NCBI GenBank assembly: GCA_905181585.1
Contig: CAJIYG010000001.1
Span: forward strand, 124,001 to 188,000
Source: an uncultured Flavobacteriales bacterium
Lineage (GTDB): Bacteria; Bacteroidota; Bacteroidia; Flavobacteriales; BACL11
Direction of reading: 5' to 3'
Length of the DNA: 64,000 nucleotides
The notes beneath the pieces are model-generated. The model ran no database searches and was not told the origin of the DNA. It saw only the letters and a list, made by a program, of their open reading frames with translations. Both the position numbers and the translations under genes were made by a program. The first letter of the stretch is position 1. Each line of letters begins with the position of its first letter. Shown here piece after piece: positions 1 through 9,039 of the stretch.

Positions 1-1514
1 ACAGTCCCATCATTATAGATGTAAAACAAAATTTTATTTTCTGAAACAATAGAGTTTCTTCCAACTAGGTCTATTATATTAATTAAATATTTTTCAGATT
101 TCACAATATTATTAACATAAGAAATCATTGAGCAAGAATCCACATAAGGATTTAATTCTAAAGGTAGAGATGGTGTCATATCTTTATTATCAAATCCGGA
201 AAAATTCACTGAGTATTTAGTTGATCTAAATGTAGAGTTTCCCCACCCATTCTGAGTTACAGGAATAGTATCTTCTTGTGTTAGTATAAAAGTGTTTAGT
301 ACAGGGTTAACATATCTCCACACTGTTTCTTTATTTTGATTTATTTCAAAAAAAGTTCCATGTGCACCATCACAAATAAGAGTATTACCATTTTCTAACC
401 TCTGAACTCCAGAAATATAAGAAGAATAAAAATCTGTAAGAGGATCTTTAGTATAAATCCACTCTGAAGAGTCTGGACCAAATATATTATTACTGCCTAA
501 AATATAATCTCCATTTACATCAACAGGAGCAGAAATAATTTCAATGGAGCTGTAACCTCTAGATTTTCCATTATTAAAAAGAATGAATTTACCTTCATCT
601 AACAAACCATCTTTGATCCAATGAACATCATGCTGACCTATAAGTTTTTGATGATTAGTTAAAGAAGAATCATAGGCAATAGGATTGCCCCAGCGATATA
701 AAAAATCTCCTCCTTTTCCACTACTACCACCAAATGAGGTTGCTGCCTCACTAGTTGTTGTACTATGATCAATGACATAAAATTCAGACAAAGTTCTTGA
801 GCTTATTACTATTTGATCTAAAGTCTCATTATAGTCTATTGAATTACAATGAATCCAATCATTTTTTCCGTTACCAGAGTAAAAATTTACATCTAACAGA
901 TGAGGGTTATCAGAAATAACTCCATAATTTTGTTTAGTTGAATCATAGTCTTGTACTAAGTGATCCCATAAATGCCATTCCCAAACAATATTTATTGAAT
1001 CAAAACCAATAGGTTCTACCTCCACAATATAAGTTGGCCATAATTCATTATCATTCATTGAAGAAGAATCTCTTCCTGCAAGAATAGATTCGCTAAAATC
1101 TTTATACTCCCAGCACAAAACAAGAATATTTCCATTAGACATAGGAGCAATATCATGATGTTGATGATAGCTACTATCTGAAAAATTATATGCCCAAAGC
1201 AAATTTCCATACCAATCTGTTTTTTCAACTCTCCCACCACTTCCTCCAGCACTAAAAATAGGATGTTGAATTCTACATGCTCTTAACAAACTACCATCTT
1301 CAAGCAAATAAACCGAACTTCCTGCTTTGTATAAACTTGACCAAGAATTAATTAATTTACCACAATTATCAATTAAATAAGTTTCTGTATTTGGAGAAAA
1401 GAGAGTATATCCATTAAATGCTTCAATTGTATTTTCAAAGACACCCACAGTTTGATTTTGAGCAGAGGCAGTTGATATGCATATCAAAAAAATAAAGATT
1501 ATTTTTTTCATCAT
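1..1514 (-). CDS. Aryl-sulfate sulfotransferase-like secreted protein (C-terminus cut by window edge)
   Basis: The gene reads leftward out of the window; about 504 codons are present and the stop is missing. It starts MMKKIIFIFLICISTASAQ, a clear signal peptide; tandem ATGs at 1514 and 1511 are both possible starts. The body resembles the arylsulfotransferase (ASST, Arylsulfotran_2) beta-propeller family: an N-terminal stretch like FNGYTLFSPN, then HHDIAPMSNGNILVL and later HDVHWIKDG followed by KFILFNNG, the His-rich blade motifs typical of the family. The last residues before the edge (IDLVGRNSIVSENKILFY) look like the start of a T9SS type A sorting domain, so the protein is probably exported and attached to the cell surface. 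Known family members move sulfate between phenolic compounds without PAPS; the substrate here is unknown, and many Bacteroidota homologues are uncharacterised. A terminator separates it from the upstream gene. Confidence 0.72.
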   Translation of the reverse strand, partial: MMKKIIFIFLICISTASAQNQTVGVFENTIEAFNGYTLFSPNTETYLIDNCGKLINSWSSLYKAGSSVYLLEDGSLLRACRIQHPIFSAGGSGGRVEKTDWYGNLLWAYNFSDSSYHQHHDIAPMSNGNILVLCWEYKDFSESILAGRDSSSMNDNELWPTYIVEVEPIGFDSINIVWEWHLWDHLVQDYDSTKQNYGVISDNPHLLDVNFYSGNGKNDWIHCNSIDYNETLDQIVISSRTLSEFYVIDHSTTTSEAATSFGGSSGKGGDFLYRWGNPIAYDSSLTNHQKLIGQHDVHWIKDGLLDEGKFILFNNGKSRGYSSIEIISAPVDVNGDYILGSNNIFGPDSSEWIYTKDPLTDFYSSYISGVQRLENGNTLICDGAHGTFFEINQNKETVWRYVNPVLNTFILTQEDTIPVTQNGWGNSTFRSTKYSVNFSGFDNKDMTPSLPLELNPYVDSCSMISYVNNIVKSEKYLINIIDLVGRNSIVSENKILFYIYNDGT

Positions 1515-1523
1515 CTATAAAAA

Positions 1524-1556
1524 TAAAAAAAGCACAGTAAATGCTGTGCTTTTTTT
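1524..1556 (-). terminator. Rho-independent terminator, probably bidirectional
   Basis: A perfect 7-bp stem (AGCACAG / CTGTGCT, 1531-1537 and 1544-1550) with a 6-base loop is flanked by an A run on the left and a T run on the right. It lies 22 bases beyond the stop of the T9SS protein at 1578 and just before the start codon of the next leftward gene, so it ends the upstream transcript. Confidence 0.85.
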
Positions 1557-1577
1557 AATATAAATTAGTTTTATTTC

Positions 1578-3395
1578 TTATTCAATAATAATTTTCTGAA
1601 TGAATGAATTACCATCATTTTTAAATTCTACAGAATATACACCAGCCTCAACTTTAGATAAATCAATAGATTTATTAGTTAAATTGGTAATGACACTATT
1701 GTAAACAACTTTTCCAACAATATCAGTTACTATAACATCATAAGTTTCATTGTTTTGATTATCAATTGTGAAAACTCCATTAGAAGGATTAGGGTAAACT
1801 ACAAAACCTGAATTAAGAATTATATCATTTACCGCACTAACAGTCCCAAAATTCATTCTAATTAATCTTGCATCTCCGCTGTACCATGCGCCAAAACCAC
1901 CAGAACCAATATCACAACCATTATCTTGAATCATACTAGAAGCGTGATCATTTCCTGAAATACTAACTCCAACTGTATCTGTAGGGTGCTGTGTTCCGAG
2001 TACTCCAGCCATATAAGAGGTTCCAGCAAAAAGTGGATAAGGAGAAAGAAGTGGGATAGTAACCCAATTACCTATATCAGATTGTTGTAAAGTATAAGTA
2101 TCTGATTCCTCTAAGAAAATTTCACCAGAAGTTTCATAAAGCTGGACACTTACTTCTCCTCCTGCCACTGATTGAGAACTAACATGAAAAGAAATTGATG
2201 TAAGAGTAGCATTAGCATAAATATCAAAAACATTAGCAAGAACTTGACCGCAATCTGGTCTAGACAAGTATGCATAACCTGATGCGTTAGCTCCATCAAA
2301 ATTCCAATCATAATCCATTCCATAAACAGTATCAGTAACAATAGTTGATCTAGTTAAAGTGTCTGTTGTTGGGAAAGAATCTGAAGTTGCCCAAAAATTC
2401 ATATTATATAATCCCATGCTAGGGGGTGAAAATGTTGATGTTGTTGCGACAGTATCAGTTTCTCCAGAAGTTAATGAAATTGGAGATGAAGCTAAAGCTG
2501 TTGTTGTACCATTTTCATCAACCACATCCACATGCATTATAACCTCATTTTGAGTTTGAACTCCGGAGTTTCTTACAACACCCTCTAATCTGTAGGGATT
2601 TGCAGTAGCTTGAGACATTGGGTACATTGTAAAATCAGTTCCTAAATCACCAGTAACTTGATATCCAAGCCACCATCCACCAAATGTTTCATCACTAAAT
2701 GATAATTCATTGTCTGGTGTTTCTGAAAAATTCACATCATCAATCATTGTAGCATAATCCCATTCACCCTCATAATGAAATCTAAAATAAACAGCTGGTT
2801 GATTTCCTGCTGATGCAGAAACATTGACAGAAATATATTCTGGATTAGGAGAACTATTCCCAACACCTAAACCTTCTTGGATTGGGTATCTACCAGCAAC
2901 TGTTGCAAAATTATCTAAACTTGTTTCAAGAAATAAAGAATCATGAAAAACTCTATGATAACACTCAAAATTAATATTTACATATTGGTACTGTGAGCAA
3001 TCTACAGTTCCGTTATATGTAAGGGTAGCTTCTTGAGGAGTGTATTGTGTGTTTAGTGCATCTGAATCGTAAAGAGCAAATCCATTTGCCGCAGTTGTTG
3101 AAGAAATTGCTCCCATTGGCTGTGAAAAGCCTCCAGTAGGGCCATTTGTTGTAATTGCCCAATTTTGTAATCCTCCATTTAATAAATCTACCATTGTCCA
3201 GTCAGAAGAATTTGAAAAATCATTTGTCCAGAACGGCGCTGGAGCTGGAGCAACAGAAGAGGAGCTAGATGGGATTGCCAATACACTTTCAACGTGCTTG
3301 ATATCATATATCATATCAGTTTTAGCAACTTTTTGCTGAGCTATTGAAACATTAATAGTAAGTAATGCAACAATTGAGAGTAAGATTTTTTTCAT
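1578..3395 (-). CDS. T9SS-sorted surface protein with adhesin-like N-terminal domain
   Basis: A 605-residue secreted protein. The signal peptide MKKILLSIVALLTINVSIAQ starts at 3395. A longer reading from 3428 would add 11 residues but begins inside a promoter-like motif, so I chose the inner ATG. Residues about 50-230 (FWTNDFSNSSDWTM, later YFRFHYEGEWDYATMIDDV) resemble the choice-of-anchor/cleaved-adhesin jelly-roll domains of Bacteroidota surface proteins. The middle holds beta-rich repeats. The last 75 residues (YPNPSNGVFTIDN, then VEAGVYSVEFKNDG, ending KIIIE) are a T9SS type A sorting domain, so the protein should be exported by the SprA-type system encoded in this window and fixed to the surface or released. 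No catalytic motif is visible; the role is unknown. A strong terminator follows. Confidence 0.8.
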   Translation of the reverse strand: MKKILLSIVALLTINVSIAQQKVAKTDMIYDIKHVESVLAIPSSSSSVAPAPAPFWTNDFSNSSDWTMVDLLNGGLQNWAITTNGPTGGFSQPMGAISSTTAANGFALYDSDALNTQYTPQEATLTYNGTVDCSQYQYVNINFECYHRVFHDSLFLETSLDNFATVAGRYPIQEGLGVGNSSPNPEYISVNVSASAGNQPAVYFRFHYEGEWDYATMIDDVNFSETPDNELSFSDETFGGWWLGYQVTGDLGTDFTMYPMSQATANPYRLEGVVRNSGVQTQNEVIMHVDVVDENGTTTALASSPISLTSGETDTVATTSTFSPPSMGLYNMNFWATSDSFPTTDTLTRSTIVTDTVYGMDYDWNFDGANASGYAYLSRPDCGQVLANVFDIYANATLTSISFHVSSQSVAGGEVSVQLYETSGEIFLEESDTYTLQQSDIGNWVTIPLLSPYPLFAGTSYMAGVLGTQHPTDTVGVSISGNDHASSMIQDNGCDIGSGGFGAWYSGDARLIRMNFGTVSAVNDIILNSGFVVYPNPSNGVFTIDNQNNETYDVIVTDIVGKVVYNSVITNLTNKSIDLSKVEAGVYSVEFKNDGNSFIQKIIIE

Positions 3396-3425
3396 ATTTT
3401 TTCTTTTATTTGTTGTGTTAAGCCA

Positions 3426-3433
3426 CAAATATA
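3426..3433 (-). promoter_or_regulatory. Bacteroidota-type -7 box (TATATTTG) for the T9SS protein
   Basis: On the minus strand the motif reads TATATTTG, matching TAnnTTTG. It lies about 30 bases before the ATG at 3395 and overlaps the alternative start at 3428, which argues against that start. I see no good TTTG at the -33 spacing. Confidence 0.45.
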
Positions 3434-3474
3434 GTTCAAAATATGAAGATTAAATAATTTTTATAAGTACAATT

Positions 3475-6354
3475 CTATTGGTAGTCAGAAATAGGAGAAC
3501 AAGAACAAATTAAATTTCTATCACCATATGCATCATTTACTCTTCTAACTGATGGCCACATCTTTTTCTTTCTAAGATATTTTAGTGGAAAAGCTGCTTT
3601 TTCTCTGGTGTAAGGGAATTCCCAAATATCATTTGCTACAATGTCTAAGGTATGTGGTGAGTTCTTCAAAACATTATTTTCAGGATCACAAACTCCATTT
3701 ATAACATCATTAATCTCTTTTTTTATGCTTAAAAGGGCATCACAAAAACGATCTAATTCTTCTAAAGATTCACTTTCAGTTGGCTCAATCATAACTGTAT
3801 TTGCAACAGGAAATGAAACAGTAGGTGCGTGGAAACCATAATCCATTAATCTTTTAGCAATATCAACAACTTCTATACCATCTTTTTTAAAGTCTCTAAA
3901 ATCAATGATCATTTCGTGAGCAACTCTATTTTTTTCTCCTGTGTAAAGAACACTATAATCATTTGAAAGCCTTTCTTTAATATAATTAGCATTTAAAATA
4001 GCTATTTCGGTAGATTTTTTCAATCCGCTTGCACCCAACATTTTAATATACGCATAGGAAATTGTAAGAGCAAGAGCACTTCCCCAAGGAGCAGAAGAAA
4101 TAGACATGCCGGAAGCCCCACCCATTTCAACTAAAGAATTATTTGGTAAGAATTCAGCCAAATGTTTAACCACTCCTATTGGGCCTATGCCAGGACCACC
4201 ACCTCCGTGTGGGATAGCAAAAGTCTTGTGAAGATTTAAATGACAAACATCTGCACCAATAATTCCAGGATTTGTTAAACCAACTTGAGCATTCATATTA
4301 GCCCCATCCATATATACTTGACCACCGTTTTCGTGAATTGCTGAAGTTATTTCAATAATTTTATCTTCAAACACACCATGCGTTGAAGGGTATGTAATCA
4401 TAAGAGCAGCTAAATTATCTTTGTATTCAATAGCTTTTTCTTTTAACACTTTAACATCAATATTACCATTTTCATCACAAGGAGTCACAACAACTTGCAT
4501 TCCTGCCATAACTGCTGAGGCAGGGTTAGTTCCATGAGCTGAAGAAGGAATAAGACATATATTTCTTTGTTTATCACCTCTACTTAAATGGTAAGCTCGT
4601 ATTACCATAAGACCTGCGTATTCGCCTTGAGCTCCTGAATTTGGCTGAAGACTCATAGCATCAAATCCTGTAATTTCACAAAGCATAGATTCTATTTCTT
4701 CAAAAATTTGCTGATAACCTAAAGCTTGACTTATAGGTGCAAATGGATGGATATTATTAAATTCTGGCCAACTTAATGCAAAAAGTTGAGTTGCAGCATT
4801 AAGTTTCATTGTACAAGAACCAAGAGGAATCATTGAATTTGTAAGAGAAAAATCTTTGTTTTCTAAACTCTTTATATATCGCATCATTTCTGTTTCTGAA
4901 TGATATTTATTAAAAATATCGTGTTGCATAAAAGATGAAGTTCTTAATAACGAATCAGAAATATTATTATTGACATGCGTTCTATTTATCACCTCATCAA
5001 TTAAATTACTAGAATCACTGTGACTACAACTTTTAGCAAAAACCTCTAAAATATTTTTTACTGAATCAATATCGTCTTTTTCATCAATACTAATAGATAA
5101 ATGTTTGTCATCTATTAAATTAAAATTCATTTTTGCTTGGTCAGCATATTCTAAAATTGTTGACATTTCAACGTTTCCAACTGCCACTAAAAGAGTATCA
5201 AAGTAATTATCATTCAACTGATGAAAGCCAATTTGTTTTAGACCCTCAGCTAAAACCTGTGTGTTTTTATGAATAAATTGACCAATCGACTTTATACCAT
5301 TAGGACCATGAAAAACCCCATACATTCCTGCCATAACTGCCAAAAGTGCTTGGGCTGTACAAATATTTGATGTAGCTTTTTCTCTTTTGATATGCTGCTC
5401 TCTAGTTTGTAGAGCCATTCTTAAAGCTCTATTACCATTAACATCTTGACTTACACCAATAATCCTTCCTGGAATGTTTCTTTTATATTTTTCTGAAGTT
5501 GCAAAATAAGCTGCATGGGGACCTCCATAACCAAGTGGTATCCCAAATCTTTGTGTGGTACCAACTACAACATCAGCACCCCATTCTCCAGGAGGAGTTA
5601 ACAAACTTAAACTTAATAAGTCTGCAGCCACAATAACTGAGATATCCATTGCTTTAACTTTTTTTGTAAAATCCGAGTAATCAATAGCAACACCATACTT
5701 TGCGGGATATTGTAAAATTACACCGTAAAAAGTATTATCAATTTCAATATTTTCATGATTTCCAATTACAAGCTCTATTTCTAAGGGCTCAGATCTTGTT
5801 TTTAACAAATCTATCGTTTGAGGAAAGCATAATTCTGAAACAAAAAACTTTTTAACACCTTCTTTTTTTTGAAGTCTTGTTCTAGTATTAAATAACATTA
5901 TCATTGCCTCAGCAGCTGAAGTACCTTCATCAAGCAATGATGCATTAGCTAAATCCATAGCAGTTAAATCACTTACCATAGTTTGAAAATTTAATAAAGC
6001 TTCAAGTCTTCCTTGCGAAATTTCAGCCTGATAAGCAGTGTATGAAGTGTACCATCCTGGGTTTTCAAGAATATTTCTGTGAATTACTGCAGGAAGGATA
6101 GTATTGTAGTATCCCATACCAATGTAAGAGCGATAAATTTTATTTTTTTGAGCTATTGATTTCATATGCTCAGAAAATCTAATTTCTGACATGGCCTCGG
6201 GCAAATCCATATCTCTATTTAACATAATTTGAGAAGGTACAGTCTCCTCAATTAGCTGATTAATGCTTGTTATTCCAATTTTTTCGATCATTTGTTGAAC
6301 ATCGGAGTTTCTAGGGCCAATATGCCTATCAGAAAAGTTGTATAATTTCATCAT
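3475..6354 (-). CDS. gcvP: Glycine dehydrogenase (decarboxylating), P-protein
   Basis: Full-length single-chain P-protein of the glycine cleavage system, about 959 residues, the normal length. It decarboxylates glycine with pyridoxal phosphate and passes the aminomethyl group to the lipoyl arm of GcvH, whose gene is at 30159-30536. The N-terminus has the family signature FSDRHIGPR; the PLP lysine is in HLNLHKTFAIPHGGGGPG (Lys about 710), followed by the glycine-rich loop. Other conserved blocks include IPLGSCTMKLNA and SSAHGTNPASA. The frame opens with GTG at 6369, but a promoter-like box overlaps that codon and the family start fits the tandem ATGs at 6354/6351. It is transcribed alone, divergently from the helicase gene. 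gcvT is not in the window. Confidence 0.97.
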   Translation of the reverse strand: MMKLYNFSDRHIGPRNSDVQQMIEKIGITSINQLIEETVPSQIMLNRDMDLPEAMSEIRFSEHMKSIAQKNKIYRSYIGMGYYNTILPAVIHRNILENPGWYTSYTAYQAEISQGRLEALLNFQTMVSDLTAMDLANASLLDEGTSAAEAMIMLFNTRTRLQKKEGVKKFFVSELCFPQTIDLLKTRSEPLEIELVIGNHENIEIDNTFYGVILQYPAKYGVAIDYSDFTKKVKAMDISVIVAADLLSLSLLTPPGEWGADVVVGTTQRFGIPLGYGGPHAAYFATSEKYKRNIPGRIIGVSQDVNGNRALRMALQTREQHIKREKATSNICTAQALLAVMAGMYGVFHGPNGIKSIGQFIHKNTQVLAEGLKQIGFHQLNDNYFDTLLVAVGNVEMSTILEYADQAKMNFNLIDDKHLSISIDEKDDIDSVKNILEVFAKSCSHSDSSNLIDEVINRTHVNNNISDSLLRTSSFMQHDIFNKYHSETEMMRYIKSLENKDFSLTNSMIPLGSCTMKLNAATQLFALSWPEFNNIHPFAPISQALGYQQIFEEIESMLCEITGFDAMSLQPNSGAQGEYAGLMVIRAYHLSRGDKQRNICLIPSSAHGTNPASAVMAGMQVVVTPCDENGNIDVKVLKEKAIEYKDNLAALMITYPSTHGVFEDKIIEITSAIHENGGQVYMDGANMNAQVGLTNPGIIGADVCHLNLHKTFAIPHGGGGPGIGPIGVVKHLAEFLPNNSLVEMGGASGMSISSAPWGSALALTISYAYIKMLGASGLKKSTEIAILNANYIKERLSNDYSVLYTGEKNRVAHEMIIDFRDFKKDGIEVVDIAKRLMDYGFHAPTVSFPVANTVMIEPTESESLEELDRFCDALLSIKKEINDVINGVCDPENNVLKNSPHTLDIVANDIWEFPYTREKAAFPLKYLRKKKMWPSVRRVNDAYGDRNLICSCSPISDYQ

Positions 6355-6368
6355 ATTATATTTAAACA

Positions 6369-6376
6369 CAAAAGTA
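6369..6376 (-). promoter_or_regulatory. Possible -7 box (TACTTTTG) for gcvP
   Basis: The minus strand reads TACTTTTG, a match to TAnnTTTG, about 15 bases before the gcvP ATG, which would give a very short leader. No convincing -33 element is seen. Confidence 0.35.
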
Positions 6377-6469
6377 ATAAATGAAAATTCAAAAATGTCT
6401 AATTTTTTTCTAAAAAAGTTACATATTTTTTACAATACGTACCTTCTGCTAGTCACAACTAAAAAAGTG

Positions 6470-6477
6470 TACTTTTG
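6470..6477 (+). promoter_or_regulatory. Possible -7 box (TACTTTTG) for the DEAD-box helicase
   Basis: TACTTTTG matches TAnnTTTG and overlaps the possible TTG start at 6475, supporting the ATG at 6493 as the true start with a very short leader. The same octamer lies before gcvP and ruvB on the other strand. The -33 region is weak. Confidence 0.4.
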
Positions 6478-6492
6478 CAAAAAAATTTTCAA

Positions 6493-8364
6493 ATGATATT
6501 TTCTGATTTAGGATTAAAAGATGAAATCCAAAAAGCAATCCAAGATTTAGGTTTTACAGAACCAACTCCTATTCAAAAAGAAACTATTCCTTTTCTTATA
6601 AATGATGATAAAGACCTCATAGCATTAGCTCAAACAGGGACGGGTAAAACTGCTGCTTTTGGACTTCCTGTAATTGAAAAAATTGAAAATGACAGAAAAA
6701 CTCCTCAAGCAATAATACTTTGCCCTACTAGGGAATTGTGTCTACAGATCACAAAAGACATGAATTCATTTGCTAAATATTTGAAAGGAGTTAAAATCAC
6801 TGCTGTATATGGAGGTGCTAATATTCAAACACAAATTAAATCTATATCTCAAGGCTCACAAATTGTCGTAGGAACTCCCGGTAGAGTGATTGACCTTATT
6901 AAAAGAAAAAAACTGAGGTTATCTGATATTGAAACAGTTGTTTTAGATGAAGCAGACGAAATGCTTAATATGGGCTTCAAAGAAGATTTAGATATCATTT
7001 TAGCTGAAACACCAGAGGAAAAACAAACATTACTTTTCTCAGCAACAATGCCAAAGGAAGTAATGAGGATTACGAAAAATTATATGTTCAGTCCCAAAAC
7101 TATTGAAGTGGCTAGCAGAAATGAGGGAGCTAAAAATGTTGAACATCACTATTACATGGTTAATGCAAGAGATCGCTATAAAGCATTAAGAAGAATTTGT
7201 GATATTAATACCAATATTTATGGAATCGTATTTTGTAGAACAAGAAGGGAAACAAAAGATATTGCTGATAAGTTGATGCAAGATGGTTACAACGCAGATG
7301 CTTTACACGGAGAACTATCTCAATCTCAAAGAGATCATGTAATGAGTAGATTCAGAAAAAAAAGTATTCAAATGCTTGTAGCAACTGACGTTGCAGCAAG
7401 AGGAATAGATATAAATGAGCTATCTCATGTAATTAATTACAACCTTCCAGATGATAATGAAATATATATCCACAGATCAGGAAGAACAGGAAGAGCAGGA
7501 AATAAGGGAACCTCAATAATCATTGCTCATAGCAGAGAACAAAGGAAATTACAATCTATTGAGAAAATGTTAAAGAGAGAGCTTATTCTAAAAAAAGTTC
7601 CAAATGGTGAAGAAATTTGTGAAATGCAACTACTAAACTTAGTAGACAAAGTAGTTAATACTGAGGTAAGTAAGCAAATAGATAAGTATATTCCTGTGAT
7701 TGAAGAAAAACTAGCACACCTAGACAAAGAACAATTAATTAAACATTTTATCTCAACCGAATTTAGTAGGTTTTTATCATTTTACAAGAATGCGGGTAAT
7801 CTTAATATTGACGCTAGTAAAAAAACCTCTAGAGATAGACCTTCTAGAGATAGAGATAGACCATCAAGAGATAGAGATAGACCATCAAGAGATAGAGATA
7901 GAAATAAAAGACCTAACAAAGGAAGTAATCATGCGGAAGAAGGATACACAAGATTCTTTATAAATCTTGGTAATAACAAAGGGTTACAAGCTCAAAATTT
8001 AATTGGAATGATTAATGAATTCACCAAAAAAAGAAATATTCCAATTGGTAAGATTGACATATTAAAAAGCTTTACATTCTTTGAAGTTGACTCTGAATAC
8101 AAAGAAAACATTCTAAATAGCTTTCAAGGAACTGAATGGAATGGTGAAAGAGTATCTGTTGAAATTTCAAAACCTCCAAATAGTGATGATCGAAGATCTA
8201 AAAATGATGACAAAAGAAGTTTTAATAAATCTTCCAGTAAAAGTCGAGATAAAAACTTTAAATCTAAATCTGAAAAACCAAAAAGCAGAGCTAAGTCTTC
8301 AAGCTCAGGAGATAAAAACTCTTTTAAGAGCAGATTTAGTGAAAGTAAAAGAAAAAGACGCTAA
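6493..8364 (+). CDS. deaD: DEAD-box ATP-dependent RNA helicase with DbpA-type RNA-binding domain
   Basis: A 623-residue helicase of the DeaD/CsdA type, which remodels structured RNA in ribosome assembly, RNA decay or cold adaptation. In order: Q-motif (FTEPTPIQKE), Walker A AQTGTGKT (46-53), PTREL, GG, TPGR, DEAD (152-155), SAT, then the second RecA domain with HGELSQSQRD, ATDVAARGID and HRSGRTGRAG. After about residue 445 comes an RDRDRPS repeat linker, then a DbpA-like RNA-binding domain (EGYTRFFINLGNNKGL to VSVEISK), and a basic low-complexity tail rich in S, K and R. The ATG at 6493 is preferred to the upstream TTG at 6475. It converges on tsaB with a 4-base overlap. The exact orthologue (deaD or csdA) is uncertain; the family is not. 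Confidence 0.93.
   Translation: MIFSDLGLKDEIQKAIQDLGFTEPTPIQKETIPFLINDDKDLIALAQTGTGKTAAFGLPVIEKIENDRKTPQAIILCPTRELCLQITKDMNSFAKYLKGVKITAVYGGANIQTQIKSISQGSQIVVGTPGRVIDLIKRKKLRLSDIETVVLDEADEMLNMGFKEDLDIILAETPEEKQTLLFSATMPKEVMRITKNYMFSPKTIEVASRNEGAKNVEHHYYMVNARDRYKALRRICDINTNIYGIVFCRTRRETKDIADKLMQDGYNADALHGELSQSQRDHVMSRFRKKSIQMLVATDVAARGIDINELSHVINYNLPDDNEIYIHRSGRTGRAGNKGTSIIIAHSREQRKLQSIEKMLKRELILKKVPNGEEICEMQLLNLVDKVVNTEVSKQIDKYIPVIEEKLAHLDKEQLIKHFISTEFSRFLSFYKNAGNLNIDASKKTSRDRPSRDRDRPSRDRDRPSRDRDRNKRPNKGSNHAEEGYTRFFINLGNNKGLQAQNLIGMINEFTKKRNIPIGKIDILKSFTFFEVDSEYKENILNSFQGTEWNGERVSVEISKPPNSDDRRSKNDDKRSFNKSSSKSRDKNFKSKSEKPKSRAKSSSSGDKNSFKSRFSESKRKRR
7831..7902 (+). repeat. In-frame 21-bp tandem repeat encoding RDRDRPS
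   Basis: Two full 21-base units (7846-7866 and 7867-7887), flanked by partial 15-base units on both sides, are nearly identical at the DNA level and encode RDRDRPS. They form an arginine/aspartate-rich linker between the helicase core and the RNA-binding domain. Because the unit is a multiple of three, slippage would change linker length without breaking the frame. Confidence 0.85.
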
Positions 8365-9035
8365 TTTTTAGCTCCAGAGACAAAATCTTTTAAATAAAAA
8401 GGCTCAAAGTAAGCTACGTCTTCAAAAATATTCTGTTGAAATTTCTCAAATGCTAATACTCCCATATATTTAGCACTTGGGAAAAAACCATCAATAAACT
8501 TAGCATTTTTATGTATTATAGTTGCTTTTAATTTCTCAGCTCCATCACCAAAAAAAACAACATTTTTCTCTAATTCACTCTCATATGTTGTTTCATCTAC
8601 AATATCAGCCTTAATCTCTCTAATAATATTATTTGAAAAATCATAAAAAGCAGAATAGACCTCCATTCTTCTTGCGTCAATCATTGGACAATATAAATCT
8701 GATATAATTTCTTTAGAAATTCCCAAAGCCATAGCTTGAAGTGTAGAAATAGAAATTAAAGGGATATTTAACGCATAACAAAGTCCTTTAGCAGTAGAAA
8801 CACCAATTCTCAAACCTGTGTAAGAGCCAGGCCCCATACTAACAGCTATTGCCGACAAATCAATAAAACTAATTCCTGATTCTTTTATAATATTAGAAAT
8901 ATAAGTAGACAGAGTTTCAGAGTGAGAATAATCCTCAGAAGCATGTTCTTTTAAGAAAATTAGATTTTCATTATTAAATAGGGCTACAGAACAAGCTTTA
9001 GTAGAGGTTTCAATATTTAAGATGTAGCTATTCAT
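8361..9035 (-). CDS. tsaB: tRNA threonylcarbamoyladenosine biosynthesis protein TsaB
   Basis: A 224-residue protein of the ASKHA fold. TsaB is the scaffold partner of TsaD in making N6-threonylcarbamoyladenosine at position 37 of ANN-reading tRNAs. The sequence shows the N-terminal phosphate-binding strand ILNIETSTKACSVAL, then SMGPGSYTGLRIGVSTAKG (about residues 66-84), the hallmark of the family. The length is typical. It is the last gene of the leftward operon that starts at the split glycosyltransferase, with 4 bases separating it from remB, and it overlaps the helicase stop by 4 bases. Confidence 0.94.
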   Translation of the reverse strand: MNSYILNIETSTKACSVALFNNENLIFLKEHASEDYSHSETLSTYISNIIKESGISFIDLSAIAVSMGPGSYTGLRIGVSTAKGLCYALNIPLISISTLQAMALGISKEIISDLYCPMIDARRMEVYSAFYDFSNNIIREIKADIVDETTYESELEKNVVFFGDGAEKLKATIIHKNAKFIDGFFPSAKYMGVLAFEKFQQNIFEDVAYFEPFYLKDFVSGAKN

Positions 9036-9039
9036 TTAT

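Noticed and set aside
6370..6492. Glycine riboswitch before gcvP
   Set aside because: The gap is only about 120 bases, is shared with a divergent gene, and shows no paired-aptamer stem pattern.
7846..7902. CRISPR-like repeat
   Set aside because: The units are directly adjacent with no spacers and lie in frame within the helicase gene.
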